The position numbers and the translations under genes are program-made. Shown piece by piece: positions 8,649-18,861 of a stretch of 64,000 nucleotides of DNA. Below the pieces are notes generated by a model. That model was not told where the DNA came from. It worked only from the letters and a program-made list of their open reading frames with translations, and made no database searches. The stretch is from Comamonadaceae bacterium (GTDB lineage: Bacteria; Pseudomonadota; Gammaproteobacteria; Burkholderiales; Burkholderiaceae_C): positions 115,381 to 179,380 of the forward strand of contig JAIXSQ010000017.1 of assembly GCA_027484575.1 (NCBI GenBank). Reading direction: 5' to 3'. The number at the start of each line of letters is the position of its first letter. Within the stretch, counting starts at the first letter, position 1.

Positions 8649-9455
8649 TCAGTCGAGCAGGCCCTCGTAGGCGATGGTCAGCGGCGCGTGGTCGGAGAAG
8701 CGCTCGTCCTTGTAGACGGAGGCACTGCGTGCCGTGGCCGCCAGGGCGGGCGTGGCCAGGTGGTAGTCGATGCGCCAGCCCACGTTGTTGGCCCAGGCCT
8801 GGCCGCGGTTGCTCCACCACGTGTAGCAGGCGTCGGTGGTGTCCGGGTGCAGGCGCCGGTAGACGTCGACCATGCCGTGGTGGCCGAGCAGCCGCGTCAT
8901 CCAGTCGCGCTCCTCGGGCAGGAAGCCGCTGTTCTTCTGGTTGCTGCGCCAGTTCCTCAGGTCCTGCGCCTGGTGCGCGATGTTGATGTCGCCGCACAGC
9001 ACGAACTCGCGCCCGGCCTTCAGCCGCGCCAGGTGCGGCTCCATCGAGGCGAGGAAGCGGAACTTGGCCTGCTGGCGCTCCTCGCCGGAGGAGCCCGAGG
9101 GAAAGTAGCTGCTCACGATGGACAGCCGGCGGGCCGGCGTGTCGAAGCGCAGCTCGATCCAGCGGCCCTCGGGGTCGAACTCCGCGTCGCCGTAGCCGCA
9201 GACCACGTCGCTGGGCTCGTGCCGCGTGTAGATGCCCACGCCCGAGTAGCCCTTCTTCTGCGCGCAGTGGAAGCGCCCGCGCAGGCCCGCCAGCGCGTCG
9301 AGCTTGCCGGCCAGGTCGGCATCCTGGGCCTTGACCTCCTGCACGCAAATACAATCCGGCGACTCGCGCGCGACCCATGCCTCCAGGCCCTTGCTGGCGG
9401 CCGAACGGATCCCGTTGAGGTTGAGGCTGGTCAGTTTGAACAAGGAATCACCCAT
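8649..9455 (-). CDS. xth: Exodeoxyribonuclease III (AP endonuclease)
   Basis: DNA repair nuclease of the Xth/ExoA family, 268 residues. Visible motifs are FKLTSLNLNGIRSA at the N-terminus, CVQEVKAQ with the metal-binding Glu, GYSGVGIY, LCGDINIAH with the catalytic Asp-Asn pair, and RIDYHLATP with SDHAPL holding the catalytic His at the C-terminus. It cleaves at abasic sites and degrades 3' ends. ATG 9455 overlaps the start codon of the divergent pyrE. A TTG at 9443 would give the family-typical MFKLTSLNLNG start and remove that overlap, so the start is unresolved. Confidence 0.93.
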   Translation of the reverse strand: MGDSLFKLTSLNLNGIRSAASKGLEAWVARESPDCICVQEVKAQDADLAGKLDALAGLRGRFHCAQKKGYSGVGIYTRHEPSDVVCGYGDAEFDPEGRWIELRFDTPARRLSIVSSYFPSGSSGEERQQAKFRFLASMEPHLARLKAGREFVLCGDINIAHQAQDLRNWRSNQKNSGFLPEERDWMTRLLGHHGMVDVYRRLHPDTTDACYTWWSNRGQAWANNVGWRIDYHLATPALAATARSASVYKDERFSDHAPLTIAYEGLLD

Positions 9456-10134
9456 GGTGGCAGCGCAGGACCAGGACGCCCTGGCGCAGGACTTCGTGCA
9501 GTTCGCGGTGGAGGCCGGCGTGTTGCGCTTCGGGGAGTTCAGGACGAAGGCGGGGCGCCTGTCGCCGTACTTCTTCAACGCGGGGCTGTTCGACGACGGC
9601 GCCAAACTGGGCCGGCTGGCGCAATTCTATGCACGCCGCATCGTCGACTCGGGGCTCGCGTTCGACATGCTGTTCGGGCCCGCCTACAAGGGCATCCCGC
9701 TGGCGGCCGCGGTCGCCATCGAGCTGGCGCGCCTGGGCCGCAACGTGCCCTATGCGTACAACCGCAAGGAAGCCAAGGACCACGGCGAGGGCGGCACCCT
9801 GGTGGGCGCTCCGGTGCAGGGGCGGGTGCTGGTCGTCGACGACGTGATGTCGGCCGGCACCGCGGCGCGCGAGTCGATCGCGCTGATCCGCGCCGCCGGC
9901 GCCACACCGCACGCGGTGGCGATCGCGCTGGACCGCCAGGAGATGGCCACCGAGGACGGCCGCGACGTGCCGCACAGCGCCGTGCAGTACGTGCGCGGCC
10001 AGCTGGGCCTGCACGTGCTGGCCATCGCGCGGCTGGCCGACCTGCTGGCCTACCTGCAGCGGCATGCGGGCGACGCCCTGGGCGCGCACTACGCGGCGGT
10101 GCTGGCCTACCGCCAGCGCTACGGGGTGGACTGA
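9454..10134 (+). CDS. pyrE: Orotate phosphoribosyltransferase
   Basis: Converts orotate and PRPP to OMP in pyrimidine synthesis. The 226-residue length suits PyrE. The PRPP-binding loop VLVVDDVMSAGTA (about residues 125-137), the FGPAYKGIPLA substrate loop and the AYNRKEAKDHGEGG flexible catalytic loop are intact. AAGGA 6-10 bases upstream of ATG 9454 supports this start. An AT-rich TACAAT (9350-9355) inside the divergent exonuclease gene is a possible -10, but no properly spaced -35 is seen. The DUF4124 gene begins 4 bases after its stop and is probably cotranscribed. Confidence 0.95.
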   Translation: MVAAQDQDALAQDFVQFAVEAGVLRFGEFRTKAGRLSPYFFNAGLFDDGAKLGRLAQFYARRIVDSGLAFDMLFGPAYKGIPLAAAVAIELARLGRNVPYAYNRKEAKDHGEGGTLVGAPVQGRVLVVDDVMSAGTAARESIALIRAAGATPHAVAIALDRQEMATEDGRDVPHSAVQYVRGQLGLHVLAIARLADLLAYLQRHAGDALGAHYAAVLAYRQRYGVD

Positions 10135-10805
10135 GGCCATGCGCAGCACCGGCCCGTGGATCCTGGCGGTGCTGGTGGGCACCGCTGGCGCCGCCTTGGC
10201 ACAGCCCAGGATCTACAGCTGCATTGATGCCCAGGGTCGCCGGCTGACGGCCGACCGCCCGATCCCCGAATGCCTGGACCGCGAGCAGCTGGAGTACGGC
10301 AGCAGCGGCATCGTGCGCGGCCGGCTGCCGCCCGCGATGTCGCCGCGGGAGCGGGCGGCCCAGGAGGAGCGCAAGCGGCACGAGGAGGAGGAGAGCCAGC
10401 GGGCCGCCGAGCGGCGCCGGCAGGACCTGTCGCTGCTGCAGCGCTTCCCCGACGAGGCCAGCCACGAGCGCGCCCGCACCGAGACGCTGGGCCGGCTCGA
10501 CGCCGCCCTGCGCGCGTCGGCGCAGCGCACCCAGTCGCTGGCCGGCGAGCGCGCCGCGCTGGAGGCCCAGCTGCAGGCCGCGCGCGACCCCGCCGCCAGG
10601 GCACAGACCCAGAACGCGCTGGACTCCAACGCTGCCCAGACGGCGGCGCATGCGCGCACGCAGGCGGCCCAGGCCGACGAGCGCGCCCGCACGGCGGCGC
10701 GGCTGGACGAGGAGCGCCAGCGGCTGGCGCCGCTGTGGGCGCCGGCCGACCGCCCGGCACGGGCGGCGTCCGCGGCGTCCGCGGCGGCCCCGGCGGCCGG
10801 GCGGT

Positions 10806-12275
<1,470 letters not shown>

Positions 12276-12276
12276 G

Positions 12277-13737
12277 TCAGACACCTTCCGGACGGCGGAG
12301 GTGGAAATCGGTGGCCTGCTGGAAGCGGTGCGCGGCGTTGAGCAGGCGCTGCTCCTGGAACCACGGACCCAGCAGTTGCAGGCCCACGGGCAGGCCGCCG
12401 GCGCCGAAGCCCACCGGCAGGCTCATGCCCGGCAGGCCGGCCAGCGAGCCGGGCAGGGTGTAGATGTCGGCCAGGTAGTTGGCCACCGGGTCGTCGGCCT
12501 TGTCGCCCAGCTTCCAGGCCACGGTGGGGGCCACCGGGCCGGCGATCAGGTCGCACTGCGCGAAGGCCGCCTGGAAGTCCTCGGCGATCATGCGGCGGAT
12601 CTTCTGCGCCTGCAGGTAGTAGGCGTCGTAGTAGCCGTGCGAGAGCACGTAGGTGCCCACCATGATGCGGCGCTTGACCTCCTCGCCGAAGCCCTCGGCG
12701 CGGGTCTTGCGGTACATGTCGGCCAGGTCGGCGTACTGCCCGGCGCGGTGGCCGAACTTCACGCCGTCGAAGCGCGAGAGGTTCGAGGAGGCCTCGGCCG
12801 GCGCGATGATGTAGTAGACCGGGATGGCCAGCTCGGTGCGCGGCAGCGAGACCTCGACGAGCGTCGCGCCCAGGGCCTGGTACTGCCGCAGCGCGGCGTC
12901 GATGGCGGCGCGCACGTCGGGCGCCAGGCCCTCGCCGAAGAACTCCCTGGGCAGCCCGATGCGCAGGCCGTCCAGCGGCGCGTCGAGCCCGCGGGTGTAG
13001 TCCTCGGCCGGCAGGTCCAGCGAGGTCGCGTCGCGGTCGGGGTCGGGACCGCACAGGGCCGACAGCAGCAGCGCGCAGTCCTGCGCGGTGCGGGCCATGG
13101 GGCCGGCCTGGTCCAGGCTGGAGGCGTAGGCGATCATCCCGTAGCGCGAGGCGCGGCCGTACGTGGGCTTGATGCCGGTGATGCCGCAGAAGGCCGCGGG
13201 CTGGCGGATCGAGCCGCCGGTGTCGGTGCCGGTGGCCGCCGGCACCAGGCCGGCCGCCACGGCGGCGGCGCTGCCGCCCGAGGAGCCGCCGGGGATGCGG
13301 GCGGTGTCCCAGGGGTTCTTCACCGCCCCGTAGGCCGAGTTCTCGTTGGACGAGCCCATGGCGAACTCGTCGCAGTTGAGCTTGCCCAGCGTGACCATGC
13401 CGGCCTCGGCCAGGCGGCGCACCACGGTGGCGTCGAAGGGCGAGCGGTAGCCCGCCAGCATCTTCGAGCCGGCGGTGCTGGGAAAGTCGCGGGTGACGAA
13501 GATGTCCTTGTGCGCCAGCGGCACGCCCAGCAGCGGCGCGGTGTCGCCGGCGGCCAGGCGCGCATCGGCCGCGCGGGCCTGGGCCAGGCTGGCCTCGGGG
13601 TCGGTGGCCAGGAAGGCGCCCAGGTCGCTGGCCGCGATGCGGTCCAGGAAGTGGCGGGCCAGCTCCTGCGCCGACACGTCGCGGGCGCGCAGGCGGGCGG
13701 CCAGGTCGGCCACGGTCGAGTGATGCAGTTCACGCAT
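12277..13737 (-). CDS. gatA: Asp/Glu-tRNA(Asn/Gln) amidotransferase subunit A
   Basis: Amidase that releases ammonia from glutamine for tRNA transamidation. The 486-residue product has an intact Ser-cisSer-Lys triad: Lys77 (PLAHKD), Ser152 (GGSSGGSAAAVAAG) and Ser176 (TDTGGSIRQPA). These are two residues earlier than the Staphylococcus numbering, as expected for a slightly shorter N-terminus. ATG 13737 (MRELHHSTVADL) is preferred over a GTG at 13752 that would overlap gatC. Its presence implies that the organism makes Gln-tRNA and/or Asn-tRNA by the indirect route. Confidence 0.96.
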   Translation of the reverse strand: MRELHHSTVADLAARLRARDVSAQELARHFLDRIAASDLGAFLATDPEASLAQARAADARLAAGDTAPLLGVPLAHKDIFVTRDFPSTAGSKMLAGYRSPFDATVVRRLAEAGMVTLGKLNCDEFAMGSSNENSAYGAVKNPWDTARIPGGSSGGSAAAVAAGLVPAATGTDTGGSIRQPAAFCGITGIKPTYGRASRYGMIAYASSLDQAGPMARTAQDCALLLSALCGPDPDRDATSLDLPAEDYTRGLDAPLDGLRIGLPREFFGEGLAPDVRAAIDAALRQYQALGATLVEVSLPRTELAIPVYYIIAPAEASSNLSRFDGVKFGHRAGQYADLADMYRKTRAEGFGEEVKRRIMVGTYVLSHGYYDAYYLQAQKIRRMIAEDFQAAFAQCDLIAGPVAPTVAWKLGDKADDPVANYLADIYTLPGSLAGLPGMSLPVGFGAGGLPVGLQLLGPWFQEQRLLNAAHRFQQATDFHLRRPEGV

Positions 13738-13748
13738 GGCGGGTCCCG

Positions 13749-14048
13749 TCACTCGATCACCTTGGGCACCAGGAACAGGCCGCGCTCGACCGCCGGCGCA
13801 TTGCGCTGGTTGGCCGCACGGTCGTCGGGCTCGCTGACCGCGTCGTCGCGCAGGCGCAGCGCCACCTCCTGGAAGGCGGCCACCGGGTGCGCCAGCGGTT
13901 CGATCCCCGCGGTATCCACAGCCCGCATGGCCTCGACGATGCCGAAGAAGTCGTTGATCTGTGTGAGCATGCGCTCGCTCTCGGCGGGTTCAAGCTCCAG
14001 CCGCGCCAGGTGCGAGATGCGGGCGATGTCCTCGGGGGTCAGGGCCAT
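13749..14048 (-). CDS. gatC: Asp/Glu-tRNA(Asn/Gln) amidotransferase subunit C
   Basis: Small 99-residue subunit that clasps GatA to GatB. The N-terminal MALTPEDIARISHLARLELE and the central ETFFGIV-like stretch (INDFFGIVEAMRAVDT) are typical, as is the C-terminal LFLVPKVIE. The start is ATG 14048; an upstream in-frame start at 14090 would add a non-conserved extension. First gene of gatCAB, divergent from mreB across 148 bases. A TACAAC hexamer about 21 bases upstream is a weak candidate -10. Confidence 0.95.
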   Translation of the reverse strand: MALTPEDIARISHLARLELEPAESERMLTQINDFFGIVEAMRAVDTAGIEPLAHPVAAFQEVALRLRDDAVSEPDDRAANQRNAPAVERGLFLVPKVIE

Positions 14049-14148
14049 GGGTGCAAGCGGGGCGAAACGAGTTGTAAGCGCGCCGGGCACGTGCCGTCGC
14101 GCTGGCAGTTATTCACAGGGGATCGGGTATTATCCCGCCTTTCGTGCA

Positions 14149-14171
14149 CGGCCCCTGTCGGGGCCGCTTTT
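14149..14171 (+). promoter_or_regulatory. Terminator-like stem-loop in the mreB leader
   Basis: A perfect 7-bp stem CGGCCCC/GGGGCCG with loop TGTC, followed directly by CTTTT, 25 bases before the mreB ATG. A TATTAT hexamer at 14128-14133 just upstream could be the -10, although I see no good -35. If so, the hairpin is the first structure in the mreBCD-mrdA transcript and could act as an attenuator. Confidence 0.5.
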
Positions 14172-14196
14172 GCGAGACAAGAAGAGGATTTCCCGA

Positions 14197-15240
14197 ATGT
14201 TCGGAGCATTCCGTCGGTACCTGTCGACCGACCTGGCCATTGACCTGGGCACGGCCAATACGCTGATCTACGTTCGGGACAAGGGCATCGTGCTCGACGA
14301 GCCGTCGGTGGTGGCCATCCGCCACGAGGGCGGGCCCCAGGGCAAGAAGACGATCCAGGCCGTCGGCCACGAAGCCAAGGCCATGCTGGGCAAGGTGCCG
14401 GGCAACATCGAGGCGATCCGCCCGATGAAGGACGGCGTGATCGCCGACTTCACCGTCACCGAGCAGATGCTCAAGCAGTTCATCAAGATGGTCCATCCGC
14501 GGTCCGTCCTGAAGCCCAGCCCCCGCATCATCATCTGCGTGCCCTGCGGCTCCACCCAGGTCGAGCGCCGCGCGATCCGCGAGTCGGCCCTGGGCGCCGG
14601 CGCCTCGGAGGTGTACCTGATCGAGGAACCCATGGCCGCCGCGATCGGCGCCGGCCTGCCGGTGTCCGAGGCCTCGGGCTCGATGGTCGTGGACATCGGC
14701 GGCGGCACCACCGAGGTCGGCGTGATCTCGCTGGGCGGCATGGTCTACAAGGGCAGCGTCCGCGTGGGCGGCGACAAGTTCGACGAGGCCATCATCAGCT
14801 ACATCCGCCGCAACTACGGCATGCTGATCGGCGAGCCCACCGCCGAGGCGATCAAGAAGAACATCGGCAGCGCCTTCCCCGGCTCCGAGGTCAAGGAGAT
14901 CGAGGTCAAGGGCCGCAACCTGTCCGAAGGCGTGCCGCGCTCGTTCACGATCTCGTCCAACGAGATCCTCGAGGCGCTGACCGACCCGCTGAACAACATC
15001 GTCTCGGCCGTCAAGAACGCGCTGGAGAGCACGCCGCCCGAGCTGGGCGCCGACATCGCCGAGCGCGGGATGATGCTCACCGGCGGCGGCGCGCTGCTGC
15101 GCGACCTCGACCGCCTGCTGGCCGAGGAAACCGGCCTGCCGGTGCTGGTGGCGGAAGACCCGCTGACCTGCGTCGTGCGCGGCTGCGGCATGGCCCTGGA
15201 GCGCATGGAGCGCCTGGGCAGCATCTTCACGAGCGAGTAA
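14197..15240 (+). CDS. mreB: Rod shape-determining actin homolog MreB
   Basis: Cytoplasmic actin-like filament that positions the elongasome. The 347-residue product shows the phosphate-1 motif DLGTANTLIY, PCGSTQVERRAIRESA, the phosphate-2 motif VDIGGGTTEVGV, the adenosine motif MLTGGGALLRDLD and the C-terminal family signature. AAGAAGAGGA lies upstream of ATG 14197. First gene of mreB-mreC-mreD-mrdA, all on the plus strand with short gaps or overlaps. Confidence 0.98.
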   Translation: MFGAFRRYLSTDLAIDLGTANTLIYVRDKGIVLDEPSVVAIRHEGGPQGKKTIQAVGHEAKAMLGKVPGNIEAIRPMKDGVIADFTVTEQMLKQFIKMVHPRSVLKPSPRIIICVPCGSTQVERRAIRESALGAGASEVYLIEEPMAAAIGAGLPVSEASGSMVVDIGGGTTEVGVISLGGMVYKGSVRVGGDKFDEAIISYIRRNYGMLIGEPTAEAIKKNIGSAFPGSEVKEIEVKGRNLSEGVPRSFTISSNEILEALTDPLNNIVSAVKNALESTPPELGADIAERGMMLTGGGALLRDLDRLLAEETGLPVLVAEDPLTCVVRGCGMALERMERLGSIFTSE

Positions 15241-15251
15241 CCCCGCATCGC

Positions 15252-15271
15252 CCCTCCCGCCACCGGGAGGG
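15252..15271 (+). promoter_or_regulatory. Intercistronic hairpin covering the mreC ribosome-binding region
   Basis: An 8-bp perfect stem CCCTCCCG/CGGGAGGG with loop CCAC. The 3' arm contains GGGAGGG, the only SD-like sequence upstream of mreC, 13 bases before its ATG. There is no T-tract, so this is not a terminator. It could limit mreC translation or stabilise the upstream mreB mRNA. Confidence 0.5.
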
Positions 15272-15284
15272 ACACTCAGCGTCC

Positions 15285-16229
15285 ATGCCACTCGGCACGC
15301 TCGACCGCACGCCGCCGCCCTTCTTCAAACAGGGGCCCTCGGCGTTGTCCAAGCTGATGGTGTGCAGCGCCCTGGCGCTGTTCCTCATGGTGGCCGACGT
15401 GCGCTTCCGCATCACGCAGCCGCTGCGCGCCGCCGTCGCCACCGCGCTGTACCCCGCCCAGTGGCTGGCGCTGCAGCCGGTGCTGGCCCTGCGCCAGGCC
15501 GGCGACTACTTCCAGAGCCTGCGCAGCGCCCAGGCCACCGAGGCGCAGGCCCGCACCAAGCTCGCCCAGCAGTCGCAGCGCGCCAACCAGGTCGAGCAGC
15601 TGCAGCTGGAGAACGCGCGGCTGCGCAAGCTGCTGGACTTGCGCGAGCGCCTGGGCACGCCGGCCCTGGCGGCCGAGGTGCTGTACGACGCCGCCGACCC
15701 GTACACCCGCAAGGTGGTGATCGACAAGGGCCTGGCCCAGGGCGTCAAGGAAGGCTCGCCGGTGATCGACGAGTCGGGCGTGCTCGGCCAGGTCACGCGC
15801 GTGCACCCGCTGGTCAGCGAGGTCACGCTGATCACCGACCGCGACCAGTCCATCCCCGTGCTCAACACCCGCACCGGCCTGCGCAGCGTGGCCTTCGGCG
15901 AGCCCTCGGGCGCGCATGCCGGCGCGCTGGAGCTGCGCTTCATGGCCGCCAACGCCGACGTGCAGCAGGGCGACCTGCTGTCCACCAGCGGCGTCGACGG
16001 CATCTACCCGGCCGGCCTGCCGGTCGCCCGGGTCGACCGGGTCGAGCGCCGCGCCGACTCGGCCTTCGCGCGCATCTGGTGCGTGCCGCAGGCGCTGGTC
16101 GACGGTGCCCGGCACGTGATGGTGCTGCAGCCGGTGGCCGCGCAGATCCCGCCGCGCCCGGCCGAAGGACCGGCCAACCCCGCGCCGCGCATGCAGCGCA
16201 AGGACCGTCCCGGCGGAGGCGCGCCATGA
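15285..16229 (+). CDS. mreC: Rod shape-determining protein MreC
   Basis: Single-pass inner-membrane protein that bridges MreB/MreD and activates PBP2. The product is 314 residues: a short cytoplasmic N-terminus, a TM helix around residues 22-38 (KLMVCSALALFLMVADV), a coiled coil (about 72-115, QATEAQARTKLAQQSQRANQ) and the periplasmic double beta-barrel domain with GVLGQVTRV and STSGVDGIYPAGLPVARV. The C-terminal extension is Pro- and Arg-rich. Its stop overlaps the mreD start as ATGA. The 45-base gap from mreB contains the hairpin described above. Confidence 0.96.
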   Translation: MPLGTLDRTPPPFFKQGPSALSKLMVCSALALFLMVADVRFRITQPLRAAVATALYPAQWLALQPVLALRQAGDYFQSLRSAQATEAQARTKLAQQSQRANQVEQLQLENARLRKLLDLRERLGTPALAAEVLYDAADPYTRKVVIDKGLAQGVKEGSPVIDESGVLGQVTRVHPLVSEVTLITDRDQSIPVLNTRTGLRSVAFGEPSGAHAGALELRFMAANADVQQGDLLSTSGVDGIYPAGLPVARVDRVERRADSAFARIWCVPQALVDGARHVMVLQPVAAQIPPRPAEGPANPAPRMQRKDRPGGGAP

Positions 16230-16744
16230 TCATGCGACCGGGCCAGCAGCTGCTGCTGCCGGCCAACCCCGTCTTCATCTGGCTGAGCCTGCTGGCCGCG
16301 CTGCTGGCCAACATGCTGCCGCTGGGCCGCGTGCCCTGGATGCCCGACCTGCTGGCCCTGGCGCTGGTGTTCTGGAACGTGCACCAGCCGCTGCGCGTGG
16401 GCATCGGCGCGGCCTTCGTCTTCGGCATCGCGATGGACGTGCACCAGGCCTCGCTGCTGGGGCAGCACGCGCTGGCCTACACGGCCCTGAGCTTCTTCGC
16501 CATCACCATCCACCGCCGCCTGCTCTGGTTCACGGTGCCCTCGCAGGCCGTGCAGGTGCTGCCGCTGTTCGCCGCGGCGCACGTCATCGAGCTGGTGATC
16601 CGGCTGCTGGCCGGCGGCAGCTTCCCCGGCGTGTCGTTCCTGCTCGCCCCCGTGATGGAAGCCCTGCTCTGGCCGGTGGTCAGCGTGGTGCTGCTGGCGC
16701 CGCAGCGCCGCGCGCCCGATCCGGACGAGAATCGGCCACTCTGA
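16226..16744 (+). CDS. mreD: Rod shape-determining protein MreD
   Basis: A 172-residue integral membrane protein with five to six hydrophobic helices (FIWLSLLAALLANMLPL and LLWPVVSVVLL among them). The acidic membrane-facing sequence GIAMDVHQASLLGQHALAY is typical of MreD. It works with MreC and PBP2 in the elongasome. The ATG at 16226 overlaps the mreC stop by four bases, indicating coupled translation. Confidence 0.93.
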   Translation: MIMRPGQQLLLPANPVFIWLSLLAALLANMLPLGRVPWMPDLLALALVFWNVHQPLRVGIGAAFVFGIAMDVHQASLLGQHALAYTALSFFAITIHRRLLWFTVPSQAVQVLPLFAAAHVIELVIRLLAGGSFPGVSFLLAPVMEALLWPVVSVVLLAPQRRAPDPDENRPL

Positions 16745-16754
16745 GGGCCCGTCC

Positions 16755-18854
16755 GTGACCGAACTGCGCAACGTCGAAGCCGATCTCTCGCGCTTCCGCA
16801 CGCGCGTGCTGGTGGCCAGCGTCGTGGTGCTGGCGTGCTTCGCGCTGCTGGCGGCCCGGCTGGTGTGGCTGCAGGTGGTGCGCCACGACGACCTGAGCGA
16901 GCAGGCCGAGGCCAACCGCACGGCCATCGTGCCCATCGTGCCCAACCGCGGGCTGATCCTGGACCGCAACGGCATCGTGCTGGCCACCAACTACTCGGCC
17001 TACACGCTGGAGATCACGCCCTCGCGGCTGAACGCCCCGCTCGAGGCGGTGATCGACGACCTGGCCCGCGTGGTCGAGATCCAGGCGCGCGACCGCCGGC
17101 GCTTCCGCAAGCTGCTCGACGAGTCCAAGAGCTTCGAGTCGCTGCCCATCCGCACCAAGCTGACCGACCAGGAGGTCGCGCGCTTCGCGGCCCACCGCTA
17201 CCGCTTCCCCGGCGTGGAGATCAAGGCCCGCCTGTTCCGCAACTACCCCTGGGGCGAGCTGGCCAGCCACGTGATCGGCTACATCGGCCGCATCAACCAG
17301 GCCGAGAAGCGGGCGATGGAGGACTGGGCCGAGGAGGACCAGGGCAACTACCGCGGCACCGAGTACATCGGCAAGCTGGGCGTCGAGCAGAGCCTGGAAA
17401 AGCAGCTGCACGGCCTGACCGGGGTCGAGCAGGTCGAGACGAGCGCCGGCGGCCGCGCGGTGCGCAAGCTCGCCAGCAAGCCGGCCACCCCGGGCGACAC
17501 GGTGATGCTGTCCATCGACATCCGGCTGCAGAAGATGGTCGAGGACCTGTACGGCGACCGCCGCGGCGCACTGGTGGCGCTGGATCCCAAGACCGGCGAG
17601 GTGCTGGCCTTCGTCTCCAAGCCCACGTTCGACCCCAACCTGTTCGTCGACGGCATCGACATCGAGAACTGGCAGGCGCTCAACGAGTCGATCGACAAGC
17701 CGCTGCTCAACCGCGCCCTGCGCGGCACCTACCCGCCGGGCTCGACCTACAAGCCGTTCATGGCGCTGGCCGCGCTGGAGACCGGCAAGCGCAGCGCCAG
17801 CCAGGTCATCATGGACAACGGCTCGTGGTCCTTCGGCGGCCACGTGTTCCGCAGCCACGGCGACCACGGCCTCGGTGCGGTCGACATGGCCACCAGCATC
17901 GTCAAGTCCAGCAACGTCTACTACTACTCGCTGGCCAACGAGATGGGCGTGGACCTGATGCACGACTTCATGAAGCCGCTGGGCTTCGGCCAGATCACGG
18001 GCATCGACATCAACGGCGAGGTGCGCGGCGTGCTGCCCTCGACCGAGTGGAAGCGCAACTACTACAAGCGGCCCGAGCAGAAGAAGTGGTTCGCGGGCGA
18101 GACCATCTCGCTGGGGATCGGCCAGGGCTACAACAGCTTCACCATGCTGCAGCTGGCGCAGGCCACGTCCATCCTGGCCGCCGACGGCGTCAAGCACAAG
18201 CCACGGCTGGTGATCGCCACGCAGGACCCCGTCACCCGCGCGCGCACCGAGGTGCCGGCCCAGCCGGCCGAGTCCCTGGGCTTCAAGCCCGAGCACGTGG
18301 CGCTGGTGCGCAAGGCGATGGTGGGCGTCACGCAGGGCGGCACGTCCACGCGCGTGTTCGCGGGCGCCGGCTACCTCTCGGGCGGCAAGACGGGGACCGC
18401 GCAGGCGGTGACCATCGGCCAGAAGGAGAAGTACAACGCCTCCAAGCTCGAGGAGCACCAGCGCGACCACTCGCTGTACATCGCCTTCGCACCGGCCGAG
18501 GACCCCAAGATCGTGCTGGCCGCGGTGGTCGAGAACGCCGGCTTCGGCGCCGCCGCCGCCGCGCCCATCGCGCGCCGCGTGTTCGACTACTGGCTGATGA
18601 AGCAGTACCCGAACGAGGAGGACATCGCCGCCGTGCGCAAGGGCACCGCCGCCAACCCGGTTGGCAAGCCGCGCTCGCTCGACGAGGTGGGCTGGCCGCC
18701 TGGCAGCGGTGCGCTGCCGGCCGTGGCAGCGATGACGCCGCTGGCCGGCGCGCCGGCCGTGCCGGCGTCCGCACCGCTGGTGCCGGCCGCCCTGCCGGCC
18801 GCCTTGCCCGCGGCACCTGCGGCCAGCGCGGTGCGCGTGGCCGCGCGCCGCTGA
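16755..18854 (+). CDS. mrdA: Penicillin-binding protein 2, peptidoglycan D,D-transpeptidase
   Basis: Elongation-specific class B PBP, 699 residues, anchored by an N-terminal TM helix (about 18-38). The pedestal domain has NRGLILDRNG. The transpeptidase active site is Ser330-Thr-Tyr-Lys333, the same number as in E. coli PBP2, followed by the SSN triad (VKSSNVYYY) and KTGTAQ. The start is GTG 16755, 11 bases after mreD. A long Ala/Pro-rich tail of about 50 residues (from LAGAPAVPASAP to the C-terminus) extends past the catalytic domain and is probably disordered in the periplasm. No rodA follows in the window. Confidence 0.96.
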   Translation: MTELRNVEADLSRFRTRVLVASVVVLACFALLAARLVWLQVVRHDDLSEQAEANRTAIVPIVPNRGLILDRNGIVLATNYSAYTLEITPSRLNAPLEAVIDDLARVVEIQARDRRRFRKLLDESKSFESLPIRTKLTDQEVARFAAHRYRFPGVEIKARLFRNYPWGELASHVIGYIGRINQAEKRAMEDWAEEDQGNYRGTEYIGKLGVEQSLEKQLHGLTGVEQVETSAGGRAVRKLASKPATPGDTVMLSIDIRLQKMVEDLYGDRRGALVALDPKTGEVLAFVSKPTFDPNLFVDGIDIENWQALNESIDKPLLNRALRGTYPPGSTYKPFMALAALETGKRSASQVIMDNGSWSFGGHVFRSHGDHGLGAVDMATSIVKSSNVYYYSLANEMGVDLMHDFMKPLGFGQITGIDINGEVRGVLPSTEWKRNYYKRPEQKKWFAGETISLGIGQGYNSFTMLQLAQATSILAADGVKHKPRLVIATQDPVTRARTEVPAQPAESLGFKPEHVALVRKAMVGVTQGGTSTRVFAGAGYLSGGKTGTAQAVTIGQKEKYNASKLEEHQRDHSLYIAFAPAEDPKIVLAAVVENAGFGAAAAAPIARRVFDYWLMKQYPNEEDIAAVRKGTAANPVGKPRSLDEVGWPPGSGALPAVAAMTPLAGAPAVPASAPLVPAALPAALPAAPAASAVRVAARR

Positions 18855-18861
18855 AGCGCGC

